Part shown: one piece after another, positions 16,187 through 24,189 of the stretch
Position numbering within the stretch: position 1 is the stretch's first letter
How the letters are laid out: each line of letters starts with the position of its first letter
Source of the DNA: JBOGEN01 sp050743265
Lineage (GTDB): Bacteria; Actinomycetota; Actinomycetes; JBOGEN01
NCBI GenBank assembly: GCA_050743265.1
Contig: JBOGEN010000103.1
Span: 1-33,924, forward strand
Direction of reading: 5' to 3'
Length of the DNA: 33,924 nucleotides
The notes under the pieces: generated by a model
Databases searched by the model: none
What the model was told of the DNA's origin: nothing
Seen by the model: only the letters and a program-made list of their open reading frames with translations
Made by a program: the position numbers and the translations under genes

Positions 16187-16198
16187 CGGGAAACGCGG

Positions 16199-16951
16199 CT
16201 AGGCCGGGGTCAGCGTGGAGGGGTCGACCGCGATCCACACCGCGTGCGCCCGGCCCAGCACACGGCCGTCCCCGTCGTACGCGGTGCTGGTGGTGAACGC
16301 CTTGCGCCCCTCCTGGCCGAGGACCCGGCCCATCACCACGCAGCGCTCGCCGATCTTCGGGATCGCGTCCACCTGGCCGGTCATGCGGCCCAGGACCATG
16401 GGCCGCCTGGCCAGCCCCACCGCCCACCCACCGGGGCAGTCGAGGGCCGCCCAGACGAACTCCTCGGGGACCTCGTCCTGGTCCGGGTGCGCCAGCGAGG
16501 CGTCCGGAACCCAGGCGCCGGCCACGCTGTCCGTCTGGTCCTGCACGCGTCCCGGGAACAGGCGCAGGCCGTCGCCGGCCGCACGCTCCGGCCCGCAGAC
16601 GAAGCACGCGGGGAAGGGGTGGTCGGTGAACCCGTCGTACCGCGTGGCCGCCTGCACGGCCTCGGCGTGGTCCACCGGCTCCACGACGTCGACGTCGAGC
16701 TCGGCGGGCATCGCCTCGGCGACGAGACGGTCGTTCGCGAGCAGGTGGGCCCCATCGCCGTGGCGCTCGACGGTCATCGGCGCGTCGAGCGGCGGGGGGA
16801 GCCGCAGCGTGACGACGACCGCGCCGTGCGTGGGCACGTGCGCGGACAGCCGCCCGCACAGGTAGCCGCCGTTGGCGGAGCCCGGGGGCCCGGCGAATCG
16901 GGCGGGCACCGTGAGGGTGGTCAGGGTGGGGGTACTACTGCTGGGCTCCAT
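16199..16951 (-). CDS. Double-hotdog acyl-CoA thioesterase family protein
   Basis: 250 residues arranged as two hotdog-like halves. The N-terminal half has RFAGPPGSANGGYLCGRL (18-35), matching the NGG-type helix of thioesterase-superfamily proteins; the second half starts after a PACFVCG motif and ends with WIAVDPSTLTPA. Relatives hydrolyse acyl-CoA thioesters, but no catalytic residue can be assigned here and a binding role is possible. The ATG shares one base with the udgX stop (TAATG at 16949-16953), so translation is coupled to udgX. The pairing of a thioesterase with a DNA repair enzyme has no obvious functional logic. A hairpin at 16153-16169 may end the transcript. Confidence 0.75.
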   Translation of the reverse strand: MEPSSSTPTLTTLTVPARFAGPPGSANGGYLCGRLSAHVPTHGAVVVTLRLPPPLDAPMTVERHGDGAHLLANDRLVAEAMPAELDVDVVEPVDHAEAVQAATRYDGFTDHPFPACFVCGPERAAGDGLRLFPGRVQDQTDSVAGAWVPDASLAHPDQDEVPEEFVWAALDCPGGWAVGLARRPMVLGRMTGQVDAIPKIGERCVVMGRVLGQEGRKAFTTSTAYDGDGRVLGRAHAVWIAVDPSTLTPA

Positions 16952-17616
16952 TACGGAAGTGCCTCCGCGGCGACTCTCAGGTCGGACACGAGTCCCTTGT
17001 ACGCCGTGTCACGGTCGTCCGCGCGGAGGACAGCCGACGGATGCACCGTGGGGACCACGAACGGCGCGTGCCTGGCGGCGTCCTCGTCCTCGCGACCGGG
17101 CCACGGGATCAGCATGCCCCGTTGCCGCGTCACCCGGAAGGACGGGCCGAGCAGTGCCTTGCCCGCCGTGGCCCCGAGCGACACCACGACGTCCGGGTCG
17201 AGCACGGCGAACTCCGCGTCCAGCCAGGGGCGGCAGGCGCTCATGTGCCAGGCGTCGGGCGTGGAGTGGATGCGCCGCTTGCCCGGCCCGGACTGGGTGA
17301 ACCGGAAGTGCTTGACCGCGTTGGTCACGTACGCCTCGTCGCGGGCGATGCCGGCCTCGTCGAGCGCCTGGTCGAGCAGACGGCCCGCCGGCCCGACGAA
17401 CGGCAGGCCCTGGCGGTCCTCCTGGTCGCCGGGCTGCTCGCCGACGAACACGACACGTGCGGTGGGGGAGCCGTTGCCGAACACGGTCTGCGTCGCGCTC
17501 TCGTACAGGTCGCAGCCCTGGCAGGACTGCGCGGCCCGGCGCAGGGCGTCGAGGTCGACGCCGGTCGGCACCCAACGCTGCGCACCCGGATGCGCGGGTG
17601 GGCTGGACTCCGGCAT
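16951..17616 (-). CDS. udgX: Uracil-DNA glycosylase of the UdgX type
   Basis: 221 residues of the uracil-DNA glycosylase superfamily. Motif 1 is GEQPGDQED (59-67), and the UdgX-specific loop KRRIH is at 113-117, with His117 matching the histidine that forms a covalent bond to the abasic sugar in mycobacterial UdgX (known biochemistry). The second motif is VPTVHPSAVLR near the C-terminus. Three cysteines (C32, C35, C128) and His103 in NAVKHFRF are the apparent ligands of the iron-sulfur cluster; family 4 enzymes use four cysteines. The gene probably starts at the ATG without a leader (-10 TAGCGT six nt upstream). It overlaps the thioesterase gene by one base. Confidence 0.93.
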   Translation of the reverse strand: MPESSPPAHPGAQRWVPTGVDLDALRRAAQSCQGCDLYESATQTVFGNGSPTARVVFVGEQPGDQEDRQGLPFVGPAGRLLDQALDEAGIARDEAYVTNAVKHFRFTQSGPGKRRIHSTPDAWHMSACRPWLDAEFAVLDPDVVVSLGATAGKALLGPSFRVTRQRGMLIPWPGREDEDAARHAPFVVPTVHPSAVLRADDRDTAYKGLVSDLRVAAEALP

Positions 17617-17622
17617 GGAGGG

Positions 17623-17628
17623 ACGCTA
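17623..17628 (-). promoter_or_regulatory. Possible leaderless -10 element for udgX
   Basis: TAGCGT on the minus strand is followed by 6 nt and the udgX ATG. There is no ribosome site (the intervening bases are CCCTCC), which fits a leaderless transcript. No SOS box is recognised. Confidence 0.3.
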
Positions 17629-17681
17629 CCCCGGGGGCGGTCGTTAACCCCGCCCGAGCCTCCCCTGTCCGGACGGGGGAC

Positions 17682-17743
17682 TATGCCCTGCTCACTCCCC
17701 ACTGAGCAGGACGTCCTGCTCACGGGGGACTGAGCAGGGCATA
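17682..17743. repeat. 62-bp near-perfect nested palindrome
   Basis: Two 31-nt arms match at 28 positions around a centre between 17712 and 17713. The inner 20 bp TGAGCAGGACGTCCTGCTCA (17703-17722) are a perfect palindrome, and the outer 13 bp arms TATGCCCTGCTCA (17682-17694) and TGAGCAGGGCATA (17731-17743) are perfect too. The 8-mer CCTGCTCA or its complement thus occurs four times. It lies in the gap between divergent udgX and ideR. It may be an operator array, a REP-like dispersed element or a strong hairpin. Both strands encode near-identical 16-residue peptides simply because of the symmetry. Confidence 0.75.
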
Positions 17744-17914
17744 TCGACCGGCGCGAGCTCGGTCTGGCCGGCGAGGCCATGCCACGGGGTCGGGGAGGCA
17801 CACGGAGGGGGCAGGTCGGCGACAATGGACGGGAGCAGTCCGGAGCGGAAGCCCGAGCAGGGTCCGTCGTACCTCGGACGGCCAGGCACGACGGCGGAAC
17901 GGAGCAGGCGAGGC
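17744..17914 (+). other. Leader region of ideR
   Basis: The rest of the gap before ideR. An open frame from the ATG at 17825 would add 30 residues to the regulator but gives an atypical N-terminus. I see no iron box (TTAGGTTAGGCTAACCTAA-like) and no convincing -35 element; GACAAT at 17821-17826 could be a -10. Confidence 0.3.
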
Positions 17915-18610
17915 GTGAGCGACCTCATCGACACGACGGAGATGTACCTCCGGACGATCTTCGAGCTGGAGGAGGAGGGCATCGTCCCCCTCCGGGCTCG
18001 CATCGCCGAGCGCCTCGGGCAGTCCGGCCCGACGGTGAGCCAGACGGCCGCCCGGATGGCCCGCGACGGCCTGCTGAGCATCGAGGGCGACCGGCACCTT
18101 GAGCTGTCCGAGACCGGCAGGTCGCTGGCACGCCGGGTGATGCGCAAGCACCGGCTGGCCGAGTGCCTGCTCGTCGACGTGATCGGGCTCGCCTGGGAGG
18201 ACGTGCACGCGGAGGCATGTCGCTGGGAGCACGTGATGAGCGAGGGGGTCGAACGACGTCTGCTCGAGCTGCTCGGTCATCCGACCCAGTCGCCGTTCGG
18301 CAACCCCATCCCGGGGCTGGACGAGCTCGGCGATCCTGCGACCGACGACTCGCTCGAGGGGCTCGTCCCGCTGTCCGCCGCGGTGACGGAGGCGAGCCCG
18401 GACGGCGAGCGTCGCGTGGTCGTCCGTCGGATCGGCGAGCCCGTGCAGACCGACGTGGCGCTCATGCACACGCTGCTTCGCGCCGGCGTACGCCCGGGCG
18501 CTGTGGTGACGGTGACCTCGTCCGCGGGGGGCGTGCTGGTCGGCAGCGGCGGTGAGACGGCCGAGCTCGACCCGGAGGTCGCGTCCCACGTGTTCGTCGC
18601 CGGACGGTGA
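17915..18610 (+). CDS. ideR: Iron-dependent regulator, DtxR/IdeR family
   Basis: 231 residues matching IdeR/DtxR throughout. The winged-helix (1-70) contains RIAERLGQSGPTVSQTAARM. With the GTG start the metal ligands fall on the standard numbers: site 1 His79, Glu83, His98; site 2 Met10, Cys102, Glu105, His106, which is strong support for this start. GNPIPGL ends the dimer domain, and an SH3-like domain fills the C-terminus (about 150-225). With ferrous iron bound it represses siderophore uptake genes and can activate iron storage genes. No siderophore genes or iron boxes are in the window, so its targets lie elsewhere. The 62-bp palindrome upstream might affect its expression. Confidence 0.95.
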   Translation: MSDLIDTTEMYLRTIFELEEEGIVPLRARIAERLGQSGPTVSQTAARMARDGLLSIEGDRHLELSETGRSLARRVMRKHRLAECLLVDVIGLAWEDVHAEACRWEHVMSEGVERRLLELLGHPTQSPFGNPIPGLDELGDPATDDSLEGLVPLSAAVTEASPDGERRVVVRRIGEPVQTDVALMHTLLRAGVRPGAVVTVTSSAGGVLVGSGGETAELDPEVASHVFVAGR

Positions 18611-18721
18611 CGTCGTCGCGACACCGTGAGGCTGGCCCGGTCGCCCGGGATGCGTAGAGCTGTGTGTACGGGAAGAATGCGGTGACCGAACACGATCGGG
18701 GATGACAGGAAGGGCGAGCAC

Positions 18722-19537
18722 GTGCACCTTGCGGCAGGAACCTGGCAGCAGGGCATCGACGAGGCCTGGTCGGACCTGGGGGAGTTCGTGCCGCGGCTCG
18801 CACTTGCCGCCGGTGTCGTGGTGGTTGGGTGGCTGATCGCCGTGGTCCTCGCCAAGGTCGTGGGGCTCGCCATGGACCGGGTGGCCACTGCGGACGAGGA
18901 GGGCCGCGGTCGCGTCGTCACGGTCGCCGTGCAGGCACGCCGCGCCGTGCCCCGGCTTGTGCGTCTCGGCATCCTGCTCGTCGCACTCTGGACGGCCGTC
19001 GAGGTGATCGACCCCGACTCGGCCGCCTCACCCGCGGCGGACTTCGTCGACGCGCTGCGCGGCCTGTTCCTCTTCCTCGGCACGGTGGCCGTGCTGACCG
19101 TGGCCACGATCCTCGTCGTGGGGGTCGGCGGCGGGCTCGTCCGGCCGATGGAACGCCGCTGGGAGTTCGTGCTCACGCGCGTCGAACGGCCTCGCGGGGA
19201 CGAGACGGAGGGTGCGCGGACCAGCAGGCCCGCGCGCACGGCGTCCTCACCGCCGAAGGCGGCCCGCTCCGACCCGGCCCAGCGCGAGCCCGCACGGTCA
19301 CAGGCTCCCGCACATTCAGAAGCTGGAGCCACCCAGCAGCTGCCGGCGACGGGCACACCGGCCGGGGGCGTCGAGCGCCCTCGAGACGCCGAGCTTGCCG
19401 ACGACGCTGAGCCTGCCGACGACGCTGAGCCTGCCAACGACGCTGAGCCTGCCAACGACGCCGGACGCCCTGACGCCCCCGAGAACGTCGAACGCACCCA
19501 GGCGCTGCCCACCGTCGGACGCGCTCCCCGGCGCTGA
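18722..19537 (+). CDS. Membrane protein with MscS-type transmembrane helices and acidic repeat tail
   Basis: 271 residues from a GTG preceded by AGGAAGGG. Three transmembrane segments are visible: about 23-52 (LALAAGVVVVGWLIAVVLAK), 79-98 and 115-137. The first resembles the conserved N-terminal helix of small-conductance channel-related proteins, but the MscS beta domain is absent. The C-terminal 130 residues are hydrophilic, Pro/Ala/Glu-rich, probably disordered, and contain four tandem copies of a six-residue unit (DDAEPA or NDAEPA). The function is unknown; an osmotic or envelope role is a guess. It follows ideR by 111 bp and may have its own promoter. Confidence 0.75.
   Translation: MHLAAGTWQQGIDEAWSDLGEFVPRLALAAGVVVVGWLIAVVLAKVVGLAMDRVATADEEGRGRVVTVAVQARRAVPRLVRLGILLVALWTAVEVIDPDSAASPAADFVDALRGLFLFLGTVAVLTVATILVVGVGGGLVRPMERRWEFVLTRVERPRGDETEGARTSRPARTASSPPKAARSDPAQREPARSQAPAHSEAGATQQLPATGTPAGGVERPRDAELADDAEPADDAEPANDAEPANDAGRPDAPENVERTQALPTVGRAPRR
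19391..19462 (+). repeat. Four tandem 18-bp repeats inside the membrane protein gene
   Basis: Four head-to-tail copies of an 18-bp unit (GAGCCTGCCGACGACGCT and close variants) at 19391, 19409, 19427 and 19445. The unit is a multiple of three, so copy-number change would keep the frame and only alter the length of the acidic tail. Confidence 0.9.
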
Positions 19538-19551
19538 TCCGAGCCGCTGAC

Positions 19552-20244
19552 TCAGTGCCGTGCGAGCAACGCGTCGGCGACGGCGACCAGGTCCGGTCCC
19601 TCCACGTCGGGGCGGTCGAACACGTCCGGCCAGCGCCCCTCCCACCGCGACACCCACCCGCTGGCCAGCCCCGCGCGCCGCGCGCCATGGCAGTCCCAGG
19701 CGTGGGCAGCGACGAGCGCGGTCTGGTCGGGCGGCGCGCCGCCGCGGGCCGCGGCGGCGTGGTAGACGCGCGGCGAGGGCTTCCACGCGCCGACGTCGTC
19801 GATGCTCAGCACGTGATCGAGCTGTGGCAGCACCCCGGCGTCCTCGAGCAGGCGTCGTGCGACGTCCACCCCGCCGTTGGTGACGGCCATCACCCGGACG
19901 CCGGCGGTACGCAGCCGCTCGACCGCGGGCGCGAGGTCGGGGTGCGCCGGAAGCCGGGACATCCCACCGAGGACGTACGCGACCGCGTCGTCGTCGAGCG
20001 CGTCACGCGTGACCGTACGCAGCGCGGCGGCGCCCACCTCGCGGAACGGATGAAAGCCTCCCGCCGCGGCGAGCACCGCGCCGTCGCGGAGCGTCCGGGC
20101 GAACCACGTGTCGAGCAGGTGCGCCGGCTGCCCGACCTCGGTGAAACGGGTACGCAGGGGCTCCAGCGCCACGCACGTCTCCAGCACGTCGAGCGCGACG
20201 ACCTGCACCCGCGGCGGGCCGTCCTCGTCACTGTCGGGTCCCAC
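19552..20244 (-). CDS. HAD-superfamily hydrolase, haloacid dehalogenase type II-like
   Basis: 230 residues from the GTG at 20244, which has GAGGAGG 10 nt upstream. HAD motifs are in order: nucleophile Asp19 in VVALDVLET, motif II VTNGG, motif III lysine in GAWKPSPRVY, and motif IV in AAHAWDCHGARRAG followed by SGWVSR. The WD-x-GA-xx-AG pattern is that of L-2-haloacid dehalogenases and close relatives. The second motif I aspartate found in HAD phosphatases is Glu here (D-V-L-E-T), which favours a dehalogenase-like or non-phosphatase activity. The substrate is unknown. The nearest gene on this strand is far away, so it appears monocistronic. A longer TTG start at 20346 looks unlikely. Confidence 0.85.
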   Translation of the reverse strand: MGPDSDEDGPPRVQVVALDVLETCVALEPLRTRFTEVGQPAHLLDTWFARTLRDGAVLAAAGGFHPFREVGAAALRTVTRDALDDDAVAYVLGGMSRLPAHPDLAPAVERLRTAGVRVMAVTNGGVDVARRLLEDAGVLPQLDHVLSIDDVGAWKPSPRVYHAAAARGGAPPDQTALVAAHAWDCHGARRAGLASGWVSRWEGRWPDVFDRPDVEGPDLVAVADALLARH

Positions 20245-20621
20245 GTCGCGGGCGCCTCCTCGGTCGGTTCCCGAGAGCCGTACCCGGCCCGCCGACGGCG
20301 CACCCGTCCATCGATCCGGTCGGGGGCGGGAGCACGGCGAGGGCAAAGGAAAGGCAAAGCACCCGGCGTACGCGCAGTTCTCGACGTTTGACGAAAGGCC
20401 ACGGCGGAAATCTCAGACAGCACGGGGTGCTTGAGCAGCCAGGCACGAGGCCGGGACGAGCGAATACTCTGACGGTGCGTGACACAGCAGCCGCCGACGC
20501 GGCGGGCCGTGCCCTCGAAGGCTGCTCCCCTCACTGTCAGCGGCTCCTCTCTTCGTGCCGTACAGGCGCGACCCGGTCGTCTCCGGAACCCGATCCGCTT
20601 CTTCAGCGTGAGAAGGTGACC
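20245..20621. other. Gap between divergent HAD and GT4 genes
   Basis: 377 bp with no supported gene; an open frame upstream of the GT4 start has no ribosome site and unusual composition. It is somewhat less GC-rich than its neighbours around 20340-20420 (for example GGGCAAAGGAAAGGCAAAGC). A possible plus-strand -10 is TACTCT near 20465. No clear hairpin or operator is seen. Confidence 0.4.
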
Positions 20622-21902
20622 ATGAAGATCGCGATGGTGTCGCTCCATGCCAGCCCCGTGACCGCGCTGGTCACGGGGGACGGGCCGGCAGCTGACGTTG
20701 CCTCGCTCTCGGCTGCGCTCGTGCGCGCAGGACACGACGTGACCCTCTATGTACGACACGGCTCACCCGGGGCGACCGGCAAGGTCTGTGGCACGGCCGG
20801 TGTCGAGGTCGTGCAGATCCCGGCCGGTGCTGCGAAACCGCTGGACGACGACGACCTGATCCGCGCGCTGCCGGACGTGGGCGTGAGCCTTGCCGGCTAC
20901 CTCGCGGACGACGAGCCCGACCTGGTGCACGCGCACGGCTGGCTGTCCGGTGTGGCGGCGCTGGCCGCAGCGCGGGACACGCAGATCCCGGTCGCGCTCA
21001 CGCTCGACCCGCCCGTCGCCGCCGGGCCCGATCCGTCCGCCGCGGGGGAGACCCGGCTGCGGCTCGAGCGGGCCCTTGCGCACAGCGCCTCCCACCTGGT
21101 CGCCACCAGCGCCCGGCAGAAGGACGCGCTCGTCCGCATGGGTGCGGACCGGCGTGCCGTGAGCGTCGTGCCCTGGGGAGTCGACCCGGAGCGCTTCAGC
21201 CCCGAGGGTCCGGTCGCGCCGCGGGGGCGGCGACCGCGCCTACTGCACGTGGGATCGCTGGCCGAGCACCGCGGTGTCGACGACGTGATCCGTGCATTGG
21301 ACCGCGTACCGGACACCGAGCTCGTCCTGTCGGGTGGCCCGGGGGCGGCAGCGCTCGACGACGACGCCGACGTGGCCCGGGTGCGGGCCCTGGCCGACAG
21401 CCTCGGGCTGAGCGACCGGGTGGCGGTCTACGGGCACGTGCCCCCGGCCGACCTACCGGCGCTGCTGCGCTCGGCGGACCTGTTCGTGAGCCTGCCGCAC
21501 GACGTGCCGTTCGGCACCGCGGCGCTCGAGGCCATGGCCTGCGGGACGCCCGTGGTCGCGAGCACCTCGGGCGGTCTCGCCGACGTCGTGGTGGACGGCT
21601 CCACGGGTGTGCTGGTGCCGCCGCGCGACCCGGACTCGCTGGCTTACGCGCTGCGCGCGATTCTGCGCGATCCGGTACGCCGGGAGGGCTTCGGCGTCGC
21701 CGCGGCCGACCGTGCACGCGCCCGGTACGGCTGGGACCGCGTGGCGACCGACCTCACCGTGGTGTACGCAGGCCTGGTGCCGAGCGACGTGATGTCTGGG
21801 CTGGGCGAGCCGGACACGCTCGACGTCGACGTGGACGAGGAGCCGTCCCACACGTCCGGACATGACGCCGGAACGCCGGTGGTCGGCGCCGCGGAGTCGT
21901 GA
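20622..21902 (+). CDS. Glycosyltransferase family 4-like (GT-B fold)
   Basis: 426 residues with two Rossmann-like halves. The N-terminal half has the acceptor-side features LSAALVRAGHDVTLYVRHG and DLVHAHGWLSG (100-110); the C-terminal half has VGSLAEHRGVDDVI and the donor segment DVPFGTAALEAMACGTPVVAS (294-314). In most GT4 enzymes this segment carries ExxxxxxxE and the earlier loop a Lys before GV; here the first Glu is Val295 (only Glu303 remains) and the Lys is Arg218. The fold is sure, the activity less so. The last 45 residues are an acidic tail. The ATG follows GAAGGTGA. A GT9 gene follows after 125 bp. Confidence 0.88.
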   Translation: MKIAMVSLHASPVTALVTGDGPAADVASLSAALVRAGHDVTLYVRHGSPGATGKVCGTAGVEVVQIPAGAAKPLDDDDLIRALPDVGVSLAGYLADDEPDLVHAHGWLSGVAALAAARDTQIPVALTLDPPVAAGPDPSAAGETRLRLERALAHSASHLVATSARQKDALVRMGADRRAVSVVPWGVDPERFSPEGPVAPRGRRPRLLHVGSLAEHRGVDDVIRALDRVPDTELVLSGGPGAAALDDDADVARVRALADSLGLSDRVAVYGHVPPADLPALLRSADLFVSLPHDVPFGTAALEAMACGTPVVASTSGGLADVVVDGSTGVLVPPRDPDSLAYALRAILRDPVRREGFGVAAADRARARYGWDRVATDLTVVYAGLVPSDVMSGLGEPDTLDVDVDEEPSHTSGHDAGTPVVGAAES

Positions 21903-22027
21903 GCCGTGTGCCGTTGCCCCTTCCCACGCGGCGACAGGTCGAGCAGGATGCGGAAGGGCGCGGTCGACAAGTCCCGACGACGGGGCGTGCCTGACGCACA
22001 GGCCAGCGACCGCGGCGAGGGGGGCAC

Positions 22028-23134
22028 ATGAGTGAGCGTCGGCGTCCTGGCAGGTCGGGTCACGGTCGCAGACCCCGCATGCTCGTGCTGCGGGCGCACG
22101 GGGTCGAGGGTTTCTGCACCGGGCTGCCGGCGTACCGCGCTTTGCGTGAGGCGTTCCCTCGTCATCACCTCGTGCTGGCGACCCGTCCCGAGGTCGCTCC
22201 GCTGGCGGAGCTGACGAGCACGGTGGACGAGGTGCTGTCGGTGCCGGGCACGGACGCGCCGCTGCACTGGCGTGGGCCCTCCCCGGATGTCGCCGTGAAC
22301 CTGCAGGACCAGGGGCCGGAGAGCCACGGCCTGCTGCACGCGCTGTGGCCGGCGCGCACGATCGCGTACGCCTCGGCTGCGGCTCCCGGTGAGGTGGAGG
22401 GGCCGCCGTGGAAGGACGGCGAGGACGAGGTGGCGCGCTGGTGCCGGCTCCTCGACTCGTTCGGCATCGAGGTGGACGAGTCGTACCGGACGCTGCGCCG
22501 CCCGGACCGCCCGAGCCCGGCACCGGGCGCCGTCGTCATCCACGTCGGCGACCAGGATGCGGGTCGCGGCTGGCCGCTGGACCGCTACGTCGCCGTCTCC
22601 CGTGCGCTGCGCTCCGCGGGCTACGAGGTGGTCGTCACCGGCTCGCCGCCCGCCGACGGGTCCCGTGACGTCATCGGGCTCGCCGCCTTGGTCGCGTCCG
22701 CCGCGCTCGTCGTGTCCGAGGACACCGGCGTCGCCCATCTCGCGGTCGCGTTCGGGATCCCCTCGGTGACCCTCTGCGGTTGGCGTACGCCGGGGGAGAG
22801 CGGGCTGCCGACGTCACGTCCGGAGCACACCGTGCTGCGCAAGGCCCTCGTCCGCGGTCCGCAGCTGTCCGTGCTGACCGACGCCGCGGACCGCGTACCG
22901 GGCGCCGCAGCCGCCGACGGGGTCGAGGCCGACCGGATGCTGCTCGCGCTCACCCCCGAGGACGTGCAAACGGCCGCCGAGGCTTTGCTCACGCCCCTGC
23001 CGCCGCCCGCGGTGGTCGACCTGACGCGGCTGCGGCCGCGGGCCGGGTCCGGGACGCACCCGCGCGCGCCTCGCGGTTCGCGCGGCCCGCGCGGGATGAG
23101 CGGGAGCGGTCCCAGGGGACCGGGCCGGAGCTGA
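22028..23134 (+). CDS. Glycosyltransferase family 9 (heptosyltransferase-like)
   Basis: 368 residues. The N-terminal domain contains RMLVLRAHGVEGFCTGLPAYRALREAFP (positions 17-44), comparable to the LxxLGD start of GT9 enzymes. The C-terminal domain has VVIHVGDQDAGRGWPLDRY and the donor signature VVSEDTGVAHLAVAFGIPSV, the D-TG-x-x-H-x-A motif of ADP-heptose transferases. In actinobacteria the sugar need not be heptose, and no heptose synthesis genes are nearby. The last 40 residues are Arg/Gly/Pro-rich. The ATG has GAGGGGGG upstream. With the preceding GT4 it may build a short cell-envelope or secreted glycan. Its end converges on the GvpL/F gene with 37 bp between stops. Confidence 0.87.
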   Translation: MSERRRPGRSGHGRRPRMLVLRAHGVEGFCTGLPAYRALREAFPRHHLVLATRPEVAPLAELTSTVDEVLSVPGTDAPLHWRGPSPDVAVNLQDQGPESHGLLHALWPARTIAYASAAAPGEVEGPPWKDGEDEVARWCRLLDSFGIEVDESYRTLRRPDRPSPAPGAVVIHVGDQDAGRGWPLDRYVAVSRALRSAGYEVVVTGSPPADGSRDVIGLAALVASAALVVSEDTGVAHLAVAFGIPSVTLCGWRTPGESGLPTSRPEHTVLRKALVRGPQLSVLTDAADRVPGAAAADGVEADRMLLALTPEDVQTAAEALLTPLPPPAVVDLTRLRPRAGSGTHPRAPRGSRGPRGMSGSGPRGPGRS

Positions 23135-23171
23135 GCCGACCTCGGCGCCCGGTGACGTCACGACGGCCGGG

Positions 23172-23819
23172 TCACGGCGTGAGCGCCCCCCAGCGCACCT
23201 GCGCGGCCGCGGGGTTGCCGGTCTCGCTCGGCGTGAAGCTGTACGGGGGCCACGGCCCGGTGCAGACGACCGAGACGTCCTGCGTACGCGAGAGGTGACG
23301 GGCGAGGGCACGGAAGTCGTCCAGCCGGTCCCGCGGCACGAGGTACGCGGCAGCGAGGACCGTCGCGCCGTGCACGACCGTCGCCCTGCGGTACCCGCGA
23401 CAGAGCCCGGCCAGCGGGTCGTGGACGGACGCGCTGGCCGAGCCCTCAGGAGCCGGCGCGGCGGGGGAGCCCTGCGCGACCGCCCGTACCCCGACCTCGA
23501 CGTGCCCGCGCACCCGGTCGAGGCCGCGGGCGAGCACGTCGTGATGTGCGGAGAGGAAGGTCACGGCGTGCGGGACGTCCCGCAGCGTCGTGCCGAACGG
23601 CATCGGCAGCACGGCGTCGGCCCTCGACGTGACCGCCTCGACGACCTGGTCGTGGGCCCAGAGGGCGTTCGCGTCCGGGTGGGCGACGAGGTCGGGCGGG
23701 ACGTCTCCGGAGAGCACGAGCAGATCCGTGTAGCGGACCGGCTCGACCCCGGTGCCGCCGACGCCACGCAGCCCGGGTACCCGGGCTTGGCTGTCGAGCA
23801 CGGCGTACAGGTATCTCAT
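23172..23819 (-). CDS. GvpL/GvpF-family gas vesicle protein
   Basis: 215 residues of the GvpL/GvpF family: the opening RYLYAVLDSQ, a middle segment HDQVVEAVTSRADAVLPMPFGTTL (about 59-82) that fits the family core (H-x-x-V-x-x-A, then VLPxRFGT), and a C-terminal alpha/beta domain ending near QVRWGALTP. GvpF and GvpL are accessory proteins for gas vesicle assembly and normally sit in clusters with GvpA, GvpN, GvpK and others. None of these is in this window. The ATG has GGCGG upstream. It is divergent from the metallo-beta-lactamase/rhodanese gene. Function without vesicle partners is unknown. Confidence 0.85.
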   Translation of the reverse strand: MRYLYAVLDSQARVPGLRGVGGTGVEPVRYTDLLVLSGDVPPDLVAHPDANALWAHDQVVEAVTSRADAVLPMPFGTTLRDVPHAVTFLSAHHDVLARGLDRVRGHVEVGVRAVAQGSPAAPAPEGSASASVHDPLAGLCRGYRRATVVHGATVLAAAYLVPRDRLDDFRALARHLSRTQDVSVVCTGPWPPYSFTPSETGNPAAAQVRWGALTP

Positions 23820-24189
23820 CGGAACCGCCTGGCAGGGGGACGGACCTGGCCAGCGTACGGGGGCTACTGGAGCGGGGCCCCCGCGGTGCCCCCGCACGCC
23901 GGTGCGGAGGCGGCACGGCGTGGCGTCCCTGCTCCGCCAGCCGTGCCACCCGCGTCGCCGGCGCGCGGCGCCGTTGGCAACCCCGCACCGTCGCCCGTCG
24001 GTACCCGGGGCGGTGGGGTGCAAACAACGGATCCGGGCCATGTGCGCAGCGTGACGTCCGGTGAACGGGGCACCGGTGACTAATCCGCGGACAGGGGTGC
24101 CGTGGCCACGCGACTTCAGTGTGAGCGAAGTCGGCGCCGAGACGGGGGTGCGTGAGCGAGGCTGTCAGCAGAGCAAACGGGAGCATCGG
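23820..24189. other. Gap between divergent GvpL/F and MBL-rhodanese genes
   Basis: 370 bp with no supported gene. There is a hairpin CCGCAC/GTGCGG with a GCCG loop (23892-23907) and other GC-rich inverted repeats. Promoters for both directions must be here, but I find no convincing -35/-10 pair. An open frame from 24061 that runs into the next gene is not supported by a ribosome site. Confidence 0.4.

Noticed and set aside
17682..17743. Sixteen-residue peptides readable from both strands
   Set aside because: The two peptides are alike only because the DNA is palindromic; neither has a ribosome site.
17617..17914. Iron box autoregulating ideR
   Set aside because: No sequence close to the DtxR/IdeR consensus is visible.
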